Made by a program: the position numbers and the translations under genes. Below the pieces are notes generated by a model. That model was not told where the DNA came from, did not search any database, and worked only from the letters and a program-made list of their open reading frames with translations. DNA of 64,000 bases from JAQIBY01 sp034658655 (GTDB lineage Bacteria; Bacteroidota; Bacteroidia; Bacteroidales; ML635J-15), in assembly GCA_034658655.1 (NCBI GenBank), contig JAYEFQ010000134.1, positions 8,807-72,806 of the forward strand. Reading direction: 5' to 3'. Of the stretch, positions 34,372-42,703 are shown one piece after another; positions within the stretch are counted from its first letter, which is position 1; every line of letters begins with the position of its first letter.

Positions 34372-36186
34372 ATGCAAAATCACAGTTTTCATATCCCTGT
34401 AATGGGAGTTGCTTACACCATTGACACACCGTTGCGTGTAGCCCATCTCGGAATCGATTCTGTCGTTTCGTTACTCGATGATGTTTTGCTTGAAAAACTC
34501 CGTAAAGTATTTTCAGCAAATTATAATCAAGCATTTGAAGCAATTAAACCGAATGATACTGATTCACGGGCAAAGCGCATTACCTCTTACCTGAATCTGA
34601 TGAACAAAGTTTCTGAGGAGAAATTTGAGGATTTAAAAAATGCATCGCGGGCAGAATTCATGAAATATATCAATTTGCTTCCGAAACAATCTCCTGTATT
34701 TAAAGAGTTTAAACAAGGAATTAGTCAAAATTTGACTTTTGACAATATCCGTAACAGGATTAAAAAAAAGATGACACGTGGCAGCATTGATGTCAATATC
34801 ATGACGAAAGTTGACAAAGCGCATTATGACAAAGATGGACAAATGCCTGCGGAGTTTAATGATGCACATGCTGCTTTACGCGGATTTGCAAAAAGCGATC
34901 TTGAATCGTCTGTCGTATTTTCTGCAGGTATGAATCCACGACTTTACAGTTATATTGAGAAATTTCGCGATTTTTTCCCTGACAAGGAAATGAATCTGAA
35001 AAAGAAAATCACATTAAAAGTCAGCGATTTCAGGTCAGCAATGATTCAAGGAAAATTTCTTGCAAAAAAAGGTATTTGGGTTTCTGAATATCGCATTGAA
35101 TCTGGGCTTAATTGCGGAGGTCATGCCTTTGCAACCGATGGATTTTTACTTGGTCCTGTACTTACGCAATTCAAAGAAAAGCGCGATGAATTGGTGGAAT
35201 CAGTCCATGGTATATTATCAAAAGCTTTAAAATCAAAATCAATGCCGATTCCCGAAAAGCCTCTCCCATTGAAAATAACTGCTCAGGGAGGTGTCGGCAC
35301 ACATGAAGAACATGACTTCTTGATTAACCAATACGGTGTTAATTCTGTCGGTTGGGGAACTCCTTTTTTGTTGGTTCCCGAAGCGGTTTGCATTGATAAT
35401 GATACGGTCAATAAATTGGCTGAAGCAAAACAAGACGATTTATTTTTAAGCGATATTTCACCACTCGGTGTTCCTTTTAATAATTTACGAAGCAACACGA
35501 AAGACATTGACAAACGTGAGCGTATTGCGAATAAAGTACCAGGGAGTCCCTGTCCGAGAAAATATATAAGCTTAAATAAAGAATTTTCCGAAAAAGGAAT
35601 TTGTACTGCCTCAAGAACATATCAAAAACAAAAAATTAAAGCATTGGATGCAAAACAACTTTCTACGGAAGAATACAAACTTGAATACCAAAAAATTGTT
35701 GAGAAATCCTGTATTTGTGTTGGGCTAGGCACCACTGCTCTTATTCAATATGATATTCCACATACTACTGAAGGAGATGGCGTTTCAGTTTGCCCTGGAC
35801 CTAATATGAAATTTTTCAATAAGCAAATGAGCTTAAATGAAATGACAGATCATATTTACGGAAGAAAGGATGTTATGAATACAACAAATCGTCCTCACAT
35901 GTTCCTTAACGAATTGGACATATATATTAACTATCTGCATTCGAAGATCGAGTCACAAAAAACCCACGCAACTGAAAAGGATAAAACATATTATCAGCAT
36001 TTTGCGAATAATTTGCTATCCGGAATTTCGTATTACCGAGACATTTTTCCAGAAATTCATGCATCTAATCCTGAAAAACTTCAACAATCAATGACTCATT
36101 TGGACAAAAGCGAAGGTACTATTAATCAGATGATTGTCAAGATACAAAATGCATCAATACCATTATTAATTATGGAAGAAGCCTAA
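34372..36186 (+). CDS. Uncharacterised cysteine-rich protein, possible flavin/Fe-S enzyme
   Basis: 604 residues, no signal peptide, no membrane segments; I cannot name the family. The start (FHIPVMGVAYTIDTPLRVAH, then GIDSVVSLLDD) resembles the opening strand-loop-helix of nitronate monooxygenase or IMP dehydrogenase-like barrels. A Gly-rich block follows (CGGHAFATDGFLLGP at 248-262, AQGGVGTHEEHDF at 304-316, NSVGWGTPFLLVPEAVCID at 324-342). The second half has clustered Cys: GSPCPRKY (394), GICTASRTYQ (411), KSCICVGLG (447, 449), VSVCPGPNMKFF (474), then HIYGR and NRPHMFLNELDIY. The Cys spacing could bind an Fe-S cluster. It is alone behind a strong promoter, upstream of an RNA methyltransferase by 23 bases. 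Confidence 0.6.
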   Translation: MQNHSFHIPVMGVAYTIDTPLRVAHLGIDSVVSLLDDVLLEKLRKVFSANYNQAFEAIKPNDTDSRAKRITSYLNLMNKVSEEKFEDLKNASRAEFMKYINLLPKQSPVFKEFKQGISQNLTFDNIRNRIKKKMTRGSIDVNIMTKVDKAHYDKDGQMPAEFNDAHAALRGFAKSDLESSVVFSAGMNPRLYSYIEKFRDFFPDKEMNLKKKITLKVSDFRSAMIQGKFLAKKGIWVSEYRIESGLNCGGHAFATDGFLLGPVLTQFKEKRDELVESVHGILSKALKSKSMPIPEKPLPLKITAQGGVGTHEEHDFLINQYGVNSVGWGTPFLLVPEAVCIDNDTVNKLAEAKQDDLFLSDISPLGVPFNNLRSNTKDIDKRERIANKVPGSPCPRKYISLNKEFSEKGICTASRTYQKQKIKALDAKQLSTEEYKLEYQKIVEKSCICVGLGTTALIQYDIPHTTEGDGVSVCPGPNMKFFNKQMSLNEMTDHIYGRKDVMNTTNRPHMFLNELDIYINYLHSKIESQKTHATEKDKTYYQHFANNLLSGISYYRDIFPEIHASNPEKLQQSMTHLDKSEGTINQMIVKIQNASIPLLIMEEA

Positions 36187-36209
36187 TCTGCATTATTCAT
36201 AAAAATATC

Positions 36210-37352
36210 ATGAACGATAGTTTTCAAATTACGGCAAAATGCTTATCAGGCATGGAGGCAATCCTTGCAAATGAAATAGAAACCCTTGGTGCAAAGGAGA
36301 TACAAACACAAACCAGAGCCGTATTTTTTCAAGGCAACACAGAAATGCTTTACACAGCAAATCTGCACTTGCGAACTGCGCTAAGGCTACTAAAACCTAT
36401 CGAGAGTTTTTATGCTCATGATTTCGGCAGATTATATAAACGTATAAAGCGCATTGAGTGGGACAATTACATGCAAGTTGATCAGACCTTTGCAATTGAT
36501 TCTGTTACGTTTGGGAAATATTTCAAGCACTCACTTTTCACCAGTTTAAAAGTAAAAGATGCCATTGCAGACTATTTTAGAGAGAAAACCGGCAAGCGTC
36601 CTTCAGTTGATCGGGAAAATCCGGATATTTTAATTAGCATTCATATTGTTGACAGACAATGTACCGTTTCGCTTGACAGCTCAGGGATACCTTTAGATAA
36701 ACGCGGATATAAAACGGAGAGTTCTGAAGCCCCTCTCAGCGAAGTACTTGCCGCCGGGCTAATTCTTAATAGCGATTGGAACGGAAAGACTGATTTTATG
36801 GATCCCATGTGTGGTTCAGGAACTATTGCAATTGAAGCAGCAATGATTGCAGGAAACATTGCACCGGGAAAATTCCGTGAATTTGCGTTTCAACAATGGT
36901 CTGATTTTGATGAAAGTCTATGGAACAAAATAAAAACCCAAGCAGAACAAGCAGAAATAAAAATTCCGGTGCAAATTTCAGCATCAGATATTCATATGCA
37001 AGTTGCAGATATTGCACGTACAAACGTACAATCCGCAGTGCTTCAAAATAAAATTGAAGTAAAAAACATGGACTTTTTCCAGTCAAGACCAATTTCCGAC
37101 ACGGGAATATTAATCATGAATCCGCCTTACGGAGAGCGATTAGACAACGACAAGGACATGGATGCGCTTTACAAACAAATTGGTGATCATTTGAAAACCT
37201 TTTTCCCGGGATGGGATGCTTGGATTTTCAGCGGAAATAAAGAAGCAATTAAACATGTCGGACTAAAGCCTTCTAAAAAATTAAATTTCTTGAATGGTTC
37301 AATAGAATGTAAATTTCATAAGTTTGAGCTGTACAAGGGGTCAAATGGTTAA
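36210..37352 (+). CDS. THUMP-domain class I RNA methyltransferase (RlmL/YpsC type)
   Basis: 380 residues. An N-terminal ferredoxin-like plus THUMP region (1-155; EAILANEIETLGAKEI, LRTALRLL, SIHIVDRQCTVSLDSSG) is followed by a Rossmann methyltransferase: DPMCGSGTIAIEAAMIAGNI for AdoMet binding and catalytic NPPYGERL. Members make N2-methylguanosine in 23S rRNA. It corresponds to the N-terminal half of the E. coli RlmL fusion. It starts 23 bases after the 604-residue gene, so the two may share a transcript. Confidence 0.92.
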   Translation: MNDSFQITAKCLSGMEAILANEIETLGAKEIQTQTRAVFFQGNTEMLYTANLHLRTALRLLKPIESFYAHDFGRLYKRIKRIEWDNYMQVDQTFAIDSVTFGKYFKHSLFTSLKVKDAIADYFREKTGKRPSVDRENPDILISIHIVDRQCTVSLDSSGIPLDKRGYKTESSEAPLSEVLAAGLILNSDWNGKTDFMDPMCGSGTIAIEAAMIAGNIAPGKFREFAFQQWSDFDESLWNKIKTQAEQAEIKIPVQISASDIHMQVADIARTNVQSAVLQNKIEVKNMDFFQSRPISDTGILIMNPPYGERLDNDKDMDALYKQIGDHLKTFFPGWDAWIFSGNKEAIKHVGLKPSKKLNFLNGSIECKFHKFELYKGSNG

Positions 37353-37367
37353 AGGTTAGAGGTTAGA

Positions 37368-37476
37368 TCCGCCGGGAGGCTGCCTGTCTGACTGCTGGCG
37401 GAGACAAGGGTTTGAGGTTAGTTGAGAAAAAAGTCATTCGATTGGAAAAGGGAAACGATGGTCATTCGATTGAAAA
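37368..37476. repeat. Composite repeat tract related to the mqnB-mqnD gap
   Basis: Starts with an inverted pair TCCGCC (37368-37373)/GGCGGA (37397-37402), then GAGACAAGGGTTTGAGGTTAG, and GTCATTCGATTGGAAA at 37433 and a variant at 37461. Downstream near 37487 is GCGTTCCGAAAGCTTTC. The same modules, in a different order, fill 33040-33330. The rest of the gap to 37671 holds no gene. Confidence 0.7.
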
Positions 37477-37671
37477 AAATGAGCATGCGTTCCGAAAGCT
37501 TTCGGAAGCGCTCCGAAAGTTTTCTAGAAGTGTAGATACGAGGAAATTTAAATCACAGCAGTTAGCCAGCAGTTTTACACAGTGCAACCATTTAAAATTT
37601 GTTACCCCGCTATGCAGCTGGATGATTCAACATTATAAATATGATTACCTTCTGAATCAAAATAGCCTAAA

Positions 37672-39030
37672 TTACTCACTTCGGACAATTCTTTTATTCT
37701 CAAAAACGAAAATAAATTCAGGCTCCTCTCCTTCCGTTTTTATAAAGATTTTTCCTCCAGCAAAATAGGATGGCGATTCATTCATAATTACATTCACTAA
37801 TTGCCCAATTAAGGATTTTCTATCAGCATTGGATGTTTGCACTTCAAATTGTAATGAATAATCTCCTTTCGCTGTAAACGCTTGGTTAATTTCTGCAGTA
37901 TAAAATGACTCTTTTTCTTTGCCTTTAATAAATTGAGCTAAATCTATGTTGCTATGAGAAACGGCTAACTCAACTCGGATAACAGTAAAATCAGTTTCTG
38001 TAAAAACCCTCATTGGAATATACCATCGTAAATTTTGTGGATTAACAGAAGATCTCTTCAATCTAATCGGGTCATTAACAGTAAACCGGACAGTGTTTTC
38101 ACCATCAGGAATAAGAAAATCAATACTTATCTCGGTTTCTTTATAATTTTGAGAAATTGTGAAATTTGCATTTTTAACAGAGAAACAAAAATCAGCATCG
38201 TAATTAATCTCTAATGCCTCGTCATCATTAATTAGTTTATGATCTTGCAAAATGGCACAATCCGACTTAAACAAAACCTCTGAATCCATTTTAAAGTAAC
38301 GATCCGAAGACAAAAGTTTTAAAACCAATCGTCCACGCTCATGTTTTTGTACTTCGAATCGTAAATTATCCAAAAGTTGTTCTATTTCGGATTTAATAAT
38401 TGATGCTTCGGTTTTTCTAGACCCAGTAAATATTTTCTCTAAGGCAATTGTTTTGCTACGAAGTATTTTTAAGTCAGCAACACGATTACATGCCCCTACA
38501 CTTTTTCTCAACGCTTTCAACTCTAGCGTAAAGGCACGGTCAGTTTGCTCCCATTCCTTTATAAGATTATTCAACTCCATTTCAGTAAAAGGATACATAA
38601 TATGATAATGCACTTTTGTCATTTTATTCGGATATTTTTGCTTTTCCCAATAATATGCTTCTGATTTACTTAAGCTTACCCCCTTCAGCGAATTTAAAAA
38701 GTCAGTTGTGATATTTGTTTGTAATTGCGTGTCTTCCCGATATTTTGACATATTATCAATAACTGTTTCATTGATTGAAATATTCATTTCCGAACTAATA
38801 TTGACAGCCACAGAGTTGACAATTCTTTCTTTTAGCTTTTTTAGTACATCATTTTGGGCATTTTCAAAATTTGCTCCTACCCCTTCAATAATTATGTACC
38901 CATTATTAAGTCCATAAACCCATGACGGTCGTTTTTTTTGAGAAACTTCAACTGCTCTGGGCAAAGAGCAAGACAGAAAGCCAACAAAAATCAAAAGCAA
39001 AAATGCTATATAAGTGATTCGTTTTTTCAT
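37672..39030 (-). CDS. LPP20-like lipoprotein
   Basis: 452 residues from ATG 39030; an ATG two codons earlier is equally possible. Lipobox GFLSC follows a strong hydrophobic stretch, so it is membrane-anchored outside the cytoplasm. Residues about 30-150 (RPSWVYGLNNGYIIIEGVGA, then a helix with repeated Ala/Ile/Val and MTKVHYHIMYPFTEMEL) resemble LPP20-type domains. The C-terminal half is a beta-rich region with no recognised family. It is monocistronic, convergent with the methyltransferase. Function unknown. Confidence 0.72.
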   Translation of the reverse strand: MKKRITYIAFLLLIFVGFLSCSLPRAVEVSQKKRPSWVYGLNNGYIIIEGVGANFENAQNDVLKKLKERIVNSVAVNISSEMNISINETVIDNMSKYREDTQLQTNITTDFLNSLKGVSLSKSEAYYWEKQKYPNKMTKVHYHIMYPFTEMELNNLIKEWEQTDRAFTLELKALRKSVGACNRVADLKILRSKTIALEKIFTGSRKTEASIIKSEIEQLLDNLRFEVQKHERGRLVLKLLSSDRYFKMDSEVLFKSDCAILQDHKLINDDEALEINYDADFCFSVKNANFTISQNYKETEISIDFLIPDGENTVRFTVNDPIRLKRSSVNPQNLRWYIPMRVFTETDFTVIRVELAVSHSNIDLAQFIKGKEKESFYTAEINQAFTAKGDYSLQFEVQTSNADRKSLIGQLVNVIMNESPSYFAGGKIFIKTEGEEPEFIFVFENKRIVRSE

Positions 39031-39276
39031 TTGCATATGTTTATCACTTCCTATTCATAAATTATACCAAAAACGAAATAAAAGTATTGAATTTTTAATG
39101 AAAATTAAAAAATCAACTATGTGATTAAAGCTTTGAAGAAAAAAAAGTAACGCAAAGGTTCGCTAAGATAATTGCATTTTCACTCAAGTCTTCGTTTTTC
39201 CGTAAACTTTTAATCTTTGAAAATCAAACATAAATAGTGATTTTAAAAGAGTGAGAGTGAGAATTGAGTACAGAAA

Positions 39277-39335
39277 AAACAGAGCGAGAGTGTTTCGTTC
39301 GTACTCCGTACTCACTTCTCACTCTCGCTCTGTTT
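39277..39335 (-). terminator. Intrinsic terminator of tRNA-Phe
   Basis: A perfect 16-bp stem (39277-39292 with 39320-39335) whose minus-strand 3' side runs into TTTTTT, four bases after the tRNA 3' end. A second arm at 39250-39272 matches the same right arm region (39308-39330) at 21 of 23 positions, so two alternative hairpins are possible. Confidence 0.85.
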
Positions 39336-39338
39336 AAG

Positions 39339-39411
<73 letters not shown>

Positions 39412-39431
39412 ATTTTTTCGTAATGGGAGTA

Positions 39432-39460
39432 CAAATATAGGGTTTTATTTTTTCCGACAA
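39432..39460 (-). promoter_or_regulatory. Promoter of tRNA-Phe
   Basis: On the minus strand TTG (39458-39460), 18 bases, TATATTTG (39432-39439), an exact -7 match about 20 bases before the mature tRNA 5' end. Confidence 0.7.
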
Positions 39461-39632
39461 AACATTCAAATAAAAAATTCTCCAATTTTCTGTAATAATT
39501 TACCGAGGTTGGATATAATGCCTTCAAAAAGAACATTTTGAATGTTATTTTATTGAAAAATAAAAGGATAATATCTTCAAAGAAAAATACAATAATTTTT
39601 AAATATATACTAAATAAAAATTTAAACTTGTT

Positions 39633-40090
39633 ATGAAACGAAAAATTGAATTAAACTGGGGAAAAAGATGGTATTCAACACTGAGTCCAACGGACACAAA
39701 ATAACCATGGATGGTTACAGCAGGGATGTTGGCGGTGAAGACAACAGACCACCACCAAAACCAATGATGATAGTTGCATTAGGAGATTGCAATGGTCAGT
39801 TTGTTGTGCCTTTGCTGAAAAATATGCGTGTGGATGTTGTTGATTTTAAAATCATTGTTGAAGCCGAAGAAACAGAAAAATATCCCAAGCATTATTCAAA
39901 AACACATCAGATCTATATATTTACTATAAAAGACCTCAATAAAAAAATAATCGAAAAAGCCGTTGATTTGTCTGAAAATAAATATTGCGGAGTAACTTAT
40001 ACATCCACTTGCGGACATACAACAAAAAGCAACTACCCATCGCAGGTAAATGCACCAGTAAGTTATGGTAATAATATTGAAAGCGCCTAA
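39633..40090 (+). pseudogene. OsmC family protein gene with a -1 frameshift near the start
   Basis: From ATG 39633 the codons read MKRKIELNWGK, the typical OsmC-family start, but run out of frame and stop after 23 residues. The rest (MVFNTESNGHKITMDGYSRD onward, 140 residues from 39668) is in the -1 frame and has VGGEDNRPPPKPMMIVALGDCNGQ with the first catalytic Cys, and CGVTYTSTCGHTTK with the second. Joining the frames inside GGGGAAAAAG gives WGKKMVF, the expected sequence. OsmC proteins are cytosolic thiol peroxidases for organic hydroperoxides. Causes could be a lost A, an assembly error, or slippage at G-GGA-AAA. Starting at 39668 would lose only about 12 residues, so a product is possible. 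Confidence 0.75.
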
Positions 40091-40109
40091 CTCCTGAACC
40101 CCTGAGTGT

Positions 40110-40170
40110 CATTTTTCAGAAGTTTGCGAACTGAAAAATGCAACACGAAGCAATCCCGACGCATGTCGGG
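40110..40170. terminator. Two hairpins between convergent osmC and SpoU methyltransferase genes
   Basis: CATTTTTCAG (40110-40119) with CTGAAAAATG (40131-40140), a perfect 10-bp stem, then CCCGAC (40155-40160)/GTCGGG (40165-40170) with a GCAT loop. The A/T-rich outer stem of the first can work in both directions. The second is a short GC palindrome of a type scattered in Bacteroidota intergenic DNA. Confidence 0.55.
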
Positions 40171-40182
40171 GCTCCTGACTCT

Positions 40183-40959
40183 TTATCTCTGAAATGGTTT
40201 TCTTAATTCAGCAATTAGAATTGCACTTGCCGTTGCGACATTAAGCGACTCCATCTCATGATTTTCAATTGGAAAACTGGGAATAGCAATTCGATTTGTG
40301 CATAAATTCTCAATTTCAGAAGAAATACCCTGACCTTCATTGCCCATTATTAATATTCCTGAAGAAATAGGTTCTAAATTAAGCATATTTTCTCCGTCCA
40401 TAAAACTTCCTAGTACAGGATAATCGGGAAAATGGAATTTATAATCTGATATAAAAGTTGACAAATTAAGATAATGTATTTTCACACGTAAAAATGCACC
40501 CATAGTAGATTGTATAACTTTTGGATTGGTATAATCAACCGTGTTTTCTGAACAAATGATATGACGTACACCGTACCAATCGGCTATGCGTAAAATGGTT
40601 CCAAAATTTCCGGGATCCTGAACATAATCTAAAACCAACACAAGTTCTTCCGTAAAATTATCGTAAGAAAACGTTTTTACATCCTCCATTGGCATAAGTG
40701 CAACAACTGGTGCGGGAGTTTTCAAACTTGAAATTTGTGATAATTGTTTCTGATTTGCGACAACAAAATCTGTGGATTTTAAAATGGAATCATGTGTATT
40801 TATCCAAGCCTCACGCCCAATAACTACCTTGGGTTTTGTTTCAGAATGTAATGCCTCAAGCACAATTTTTTCTCCCTGTATCAGATACTCGCTGAGTTCA
40901 TAGCGAAATTTCTTTTGCTGTAAGCCTCGAATTTGTTTTACTTGTGCATTTGTCAACAT
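40183..40959 (-). CDS. SpoU/TrmH family RNA 2'-O-ribose methyltransferase
   Basis: 258 residues. An N-terminal substrate-binding part (RYELSEYLIQGEKIVLEAL) precedes a SPOUT knot: LVLDYVQDPGNFGTILRIAD, KVIQSTMGAFLRVKI, ILIMGNEGQGIS and IPSFPIENHEMESLNVATAS. It methylates ribose in 23S rRNA or tRNA using AdoMet; the exact site is not readable. In the last motif a Glu-Asn pair precedes the usual MESLNVA. It stands alone on the minus strand. Confidence 0.93.
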   Translation of the reverse strand: MLTNAQVKQIRGLQQKKFRYELSEYLIQGEKIVLEALHSETKPKVVIGREAWINTHDSILKSTDFVVANQKQLSQISSLKTPAPVVALMPMEDVKTFSYDNFTEELVLVLDYVQDPGNFGTILRIADWYGVRHIICSENTVDYTNPKVIQSTMGAFLRVKIHYLNLSTFISDYKFHFPDYPVLGSFMDGENMLNLEPISSGILIMGNEGQGISSEIENLCTNRIAIPSFPIENHEMESLNVATASAILIAELRKPFQR

Positions 40960-41037
40960 ACAGCAAAGATAAAATAATTATTTCAGGATGAGTGAAGCGG
41001 GTAAAAACAAGCTAACATCATTTTTAAAAACCGCTTG

Positions 41038-42382
41038 CTATTCTTTCACAAATTGCCCCCAATAAAATTTACCATCTGCATTTACACGAACAGTATAAAG
41101 GCCTGAAGTCAGATCAGAAAGGTCAAGTTCAGCACCTGCATTGTACGTTTTATCAATACACAATTGTGCTTGTTGATTAAAAATTTTCAAGCGACCTGCT
41201 TGCGCGTCAAAATTAATACGGACAAAATCGCTTGCCGGATTTGGGAAAATTTCAAGTTGATTCATTCTTATGTATTGCACTTGTGCATTTGACGTATAAC
41301 AATCAGGATTGCAACCTTCCTCCAAACAACCACATTCATCAACCTTGATAACAAGTGAAGACTGCACGCCGCCCGGAAACATTTCGCTATCGGTGCTTAA
41401 ATACTCACCAGCCATAATAAAGCCGCCATCACTTGTAGCTGTTAAGCTATATGCCTTTGTGTAACACCAATCAGCATCCGTATTTTCAGGAAAACATTCA
41501 TAGTAATTTACCCATTGTACATTGTATTGTGTATCTATCTTTATTAAAAAACACTTTCCCTGTATAAGATGAATTTATACCAGCAAGGTATATTTCTCCT
41601 GTTTCAGACTGATAAACATCATTCACATAATAACTCATATTATTCAAGGAAGAGTTACCCCAACTTAAACTCCGCTTCCACAACACATTACCATTGGCAT
41701 TCATTTCACCTATCCATATGGTGCTACTATCATTGTGGATGCGTGGTGCTCCTGGATTAATTGTATTGCGAATATATGGATCACTATAAGTAAATAAAAA
41801 ATTACCATCTGGTTTTGGAAAAACAAAAGGGCGGTAATTTAAGGTATCATAATGACCAAAGGCACAGCGCCACAATTCATTACCCAAGCTATCTACTTTT
41901 AAACAATATGCATTTTGGTTTATAACAGACGATGTGGTTATGGGCTCCTCAAAAGTAAAAACAAAACCACCATCATTTGTAGGACATATTTGTAATGGCC
42001 TTTTTATATCAGCATACAGATTACTTGAAGTGGTGCCATACTCCCTGCTAAACATTAAATTGCCTAAAGTATCCATTTTATGAAAAGACAAGGTAAACTT
42101 GTTATTATAATCGAATGCGTAACCAAGTATTAACAAATCTGAGTTGAAGGACTCAATAACAAAAAACAATATCCCTTTTTCTATAGTTAATTCAGGATAT
42201 AACTTTAAAGAAATAGTATCTAAAGTGCTATTTGAAAATTTTATAAGCATTGGATAAAATCGATTAGCATCATACTCTATATGGCCTGTCAAGTAAATTG
42301 CATTTCCATCATTAGCCACAGCCTTTGAATTAAAAGCAAATGTTGTATTTAATAAGGAGTCAATAAAAAAATCCTCATTCAA
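41038..42382 (-). pseudogene. T9SS type A cargo gene, frameshifted and lacking its N-terminus
   Basis: Two frames form one protein. The first (42382 to 41498, TTG or no real start) has repeated blade-like motifs (VDSLGNELW, FVFPKPDGNFLFTY, GEMNANGNVLWKRSL). It breaks in a run of six T on the minus strand (41546-41551); with five T it would continue as VFLIKIDTQYNVQW, NYYECFPENTDADWCY and SDGGFIMAGEY into the second frame, which ends in a type A T9SS sorting domain (LEIFPNPASDFVRINF, LTSGLYTVRV). Upstream the frame is open to 42433 but has no ATG and no signal peptide, so the beginning is lost too. Confidence 0.78.
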
Positions 42383-42703
42383 TAGGGCATCTCCATTGTT
42401 TGATATATTTTGTAATAAAATTTCATGAGCGTTTCTTCTTTTTTTTGTAAAGATAAAAATTCAAAATGAGTTGGGAAGAAATCTGTAACGGTTTTTTCTA
42501 CATTGCTTCAATGATAAATTATTAACGAATAAAAACTTTCATGCCTTTTCACAATAAAAACCGAAGAGAAATCATTATCTTTACTAATCAAAATAAATTA
42601 AAACAATCAAGCGTGAGATATATTGAATTTACAATACATGACAAAATTGCAAGCACAGGGCTGAGCAAAGCCTTCCACTTAATATATTTAGCACTCCTAA
42701 TAT
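42383..42703. other. Intergenic stretch, nothing recognised
   Basis: About 320 A/T-rich bases between the broken T9SS cargo gene and the flavoprotein gene. No signal-peptide frame, repeat or strong hairpin was seen. Confidence 0.5.
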
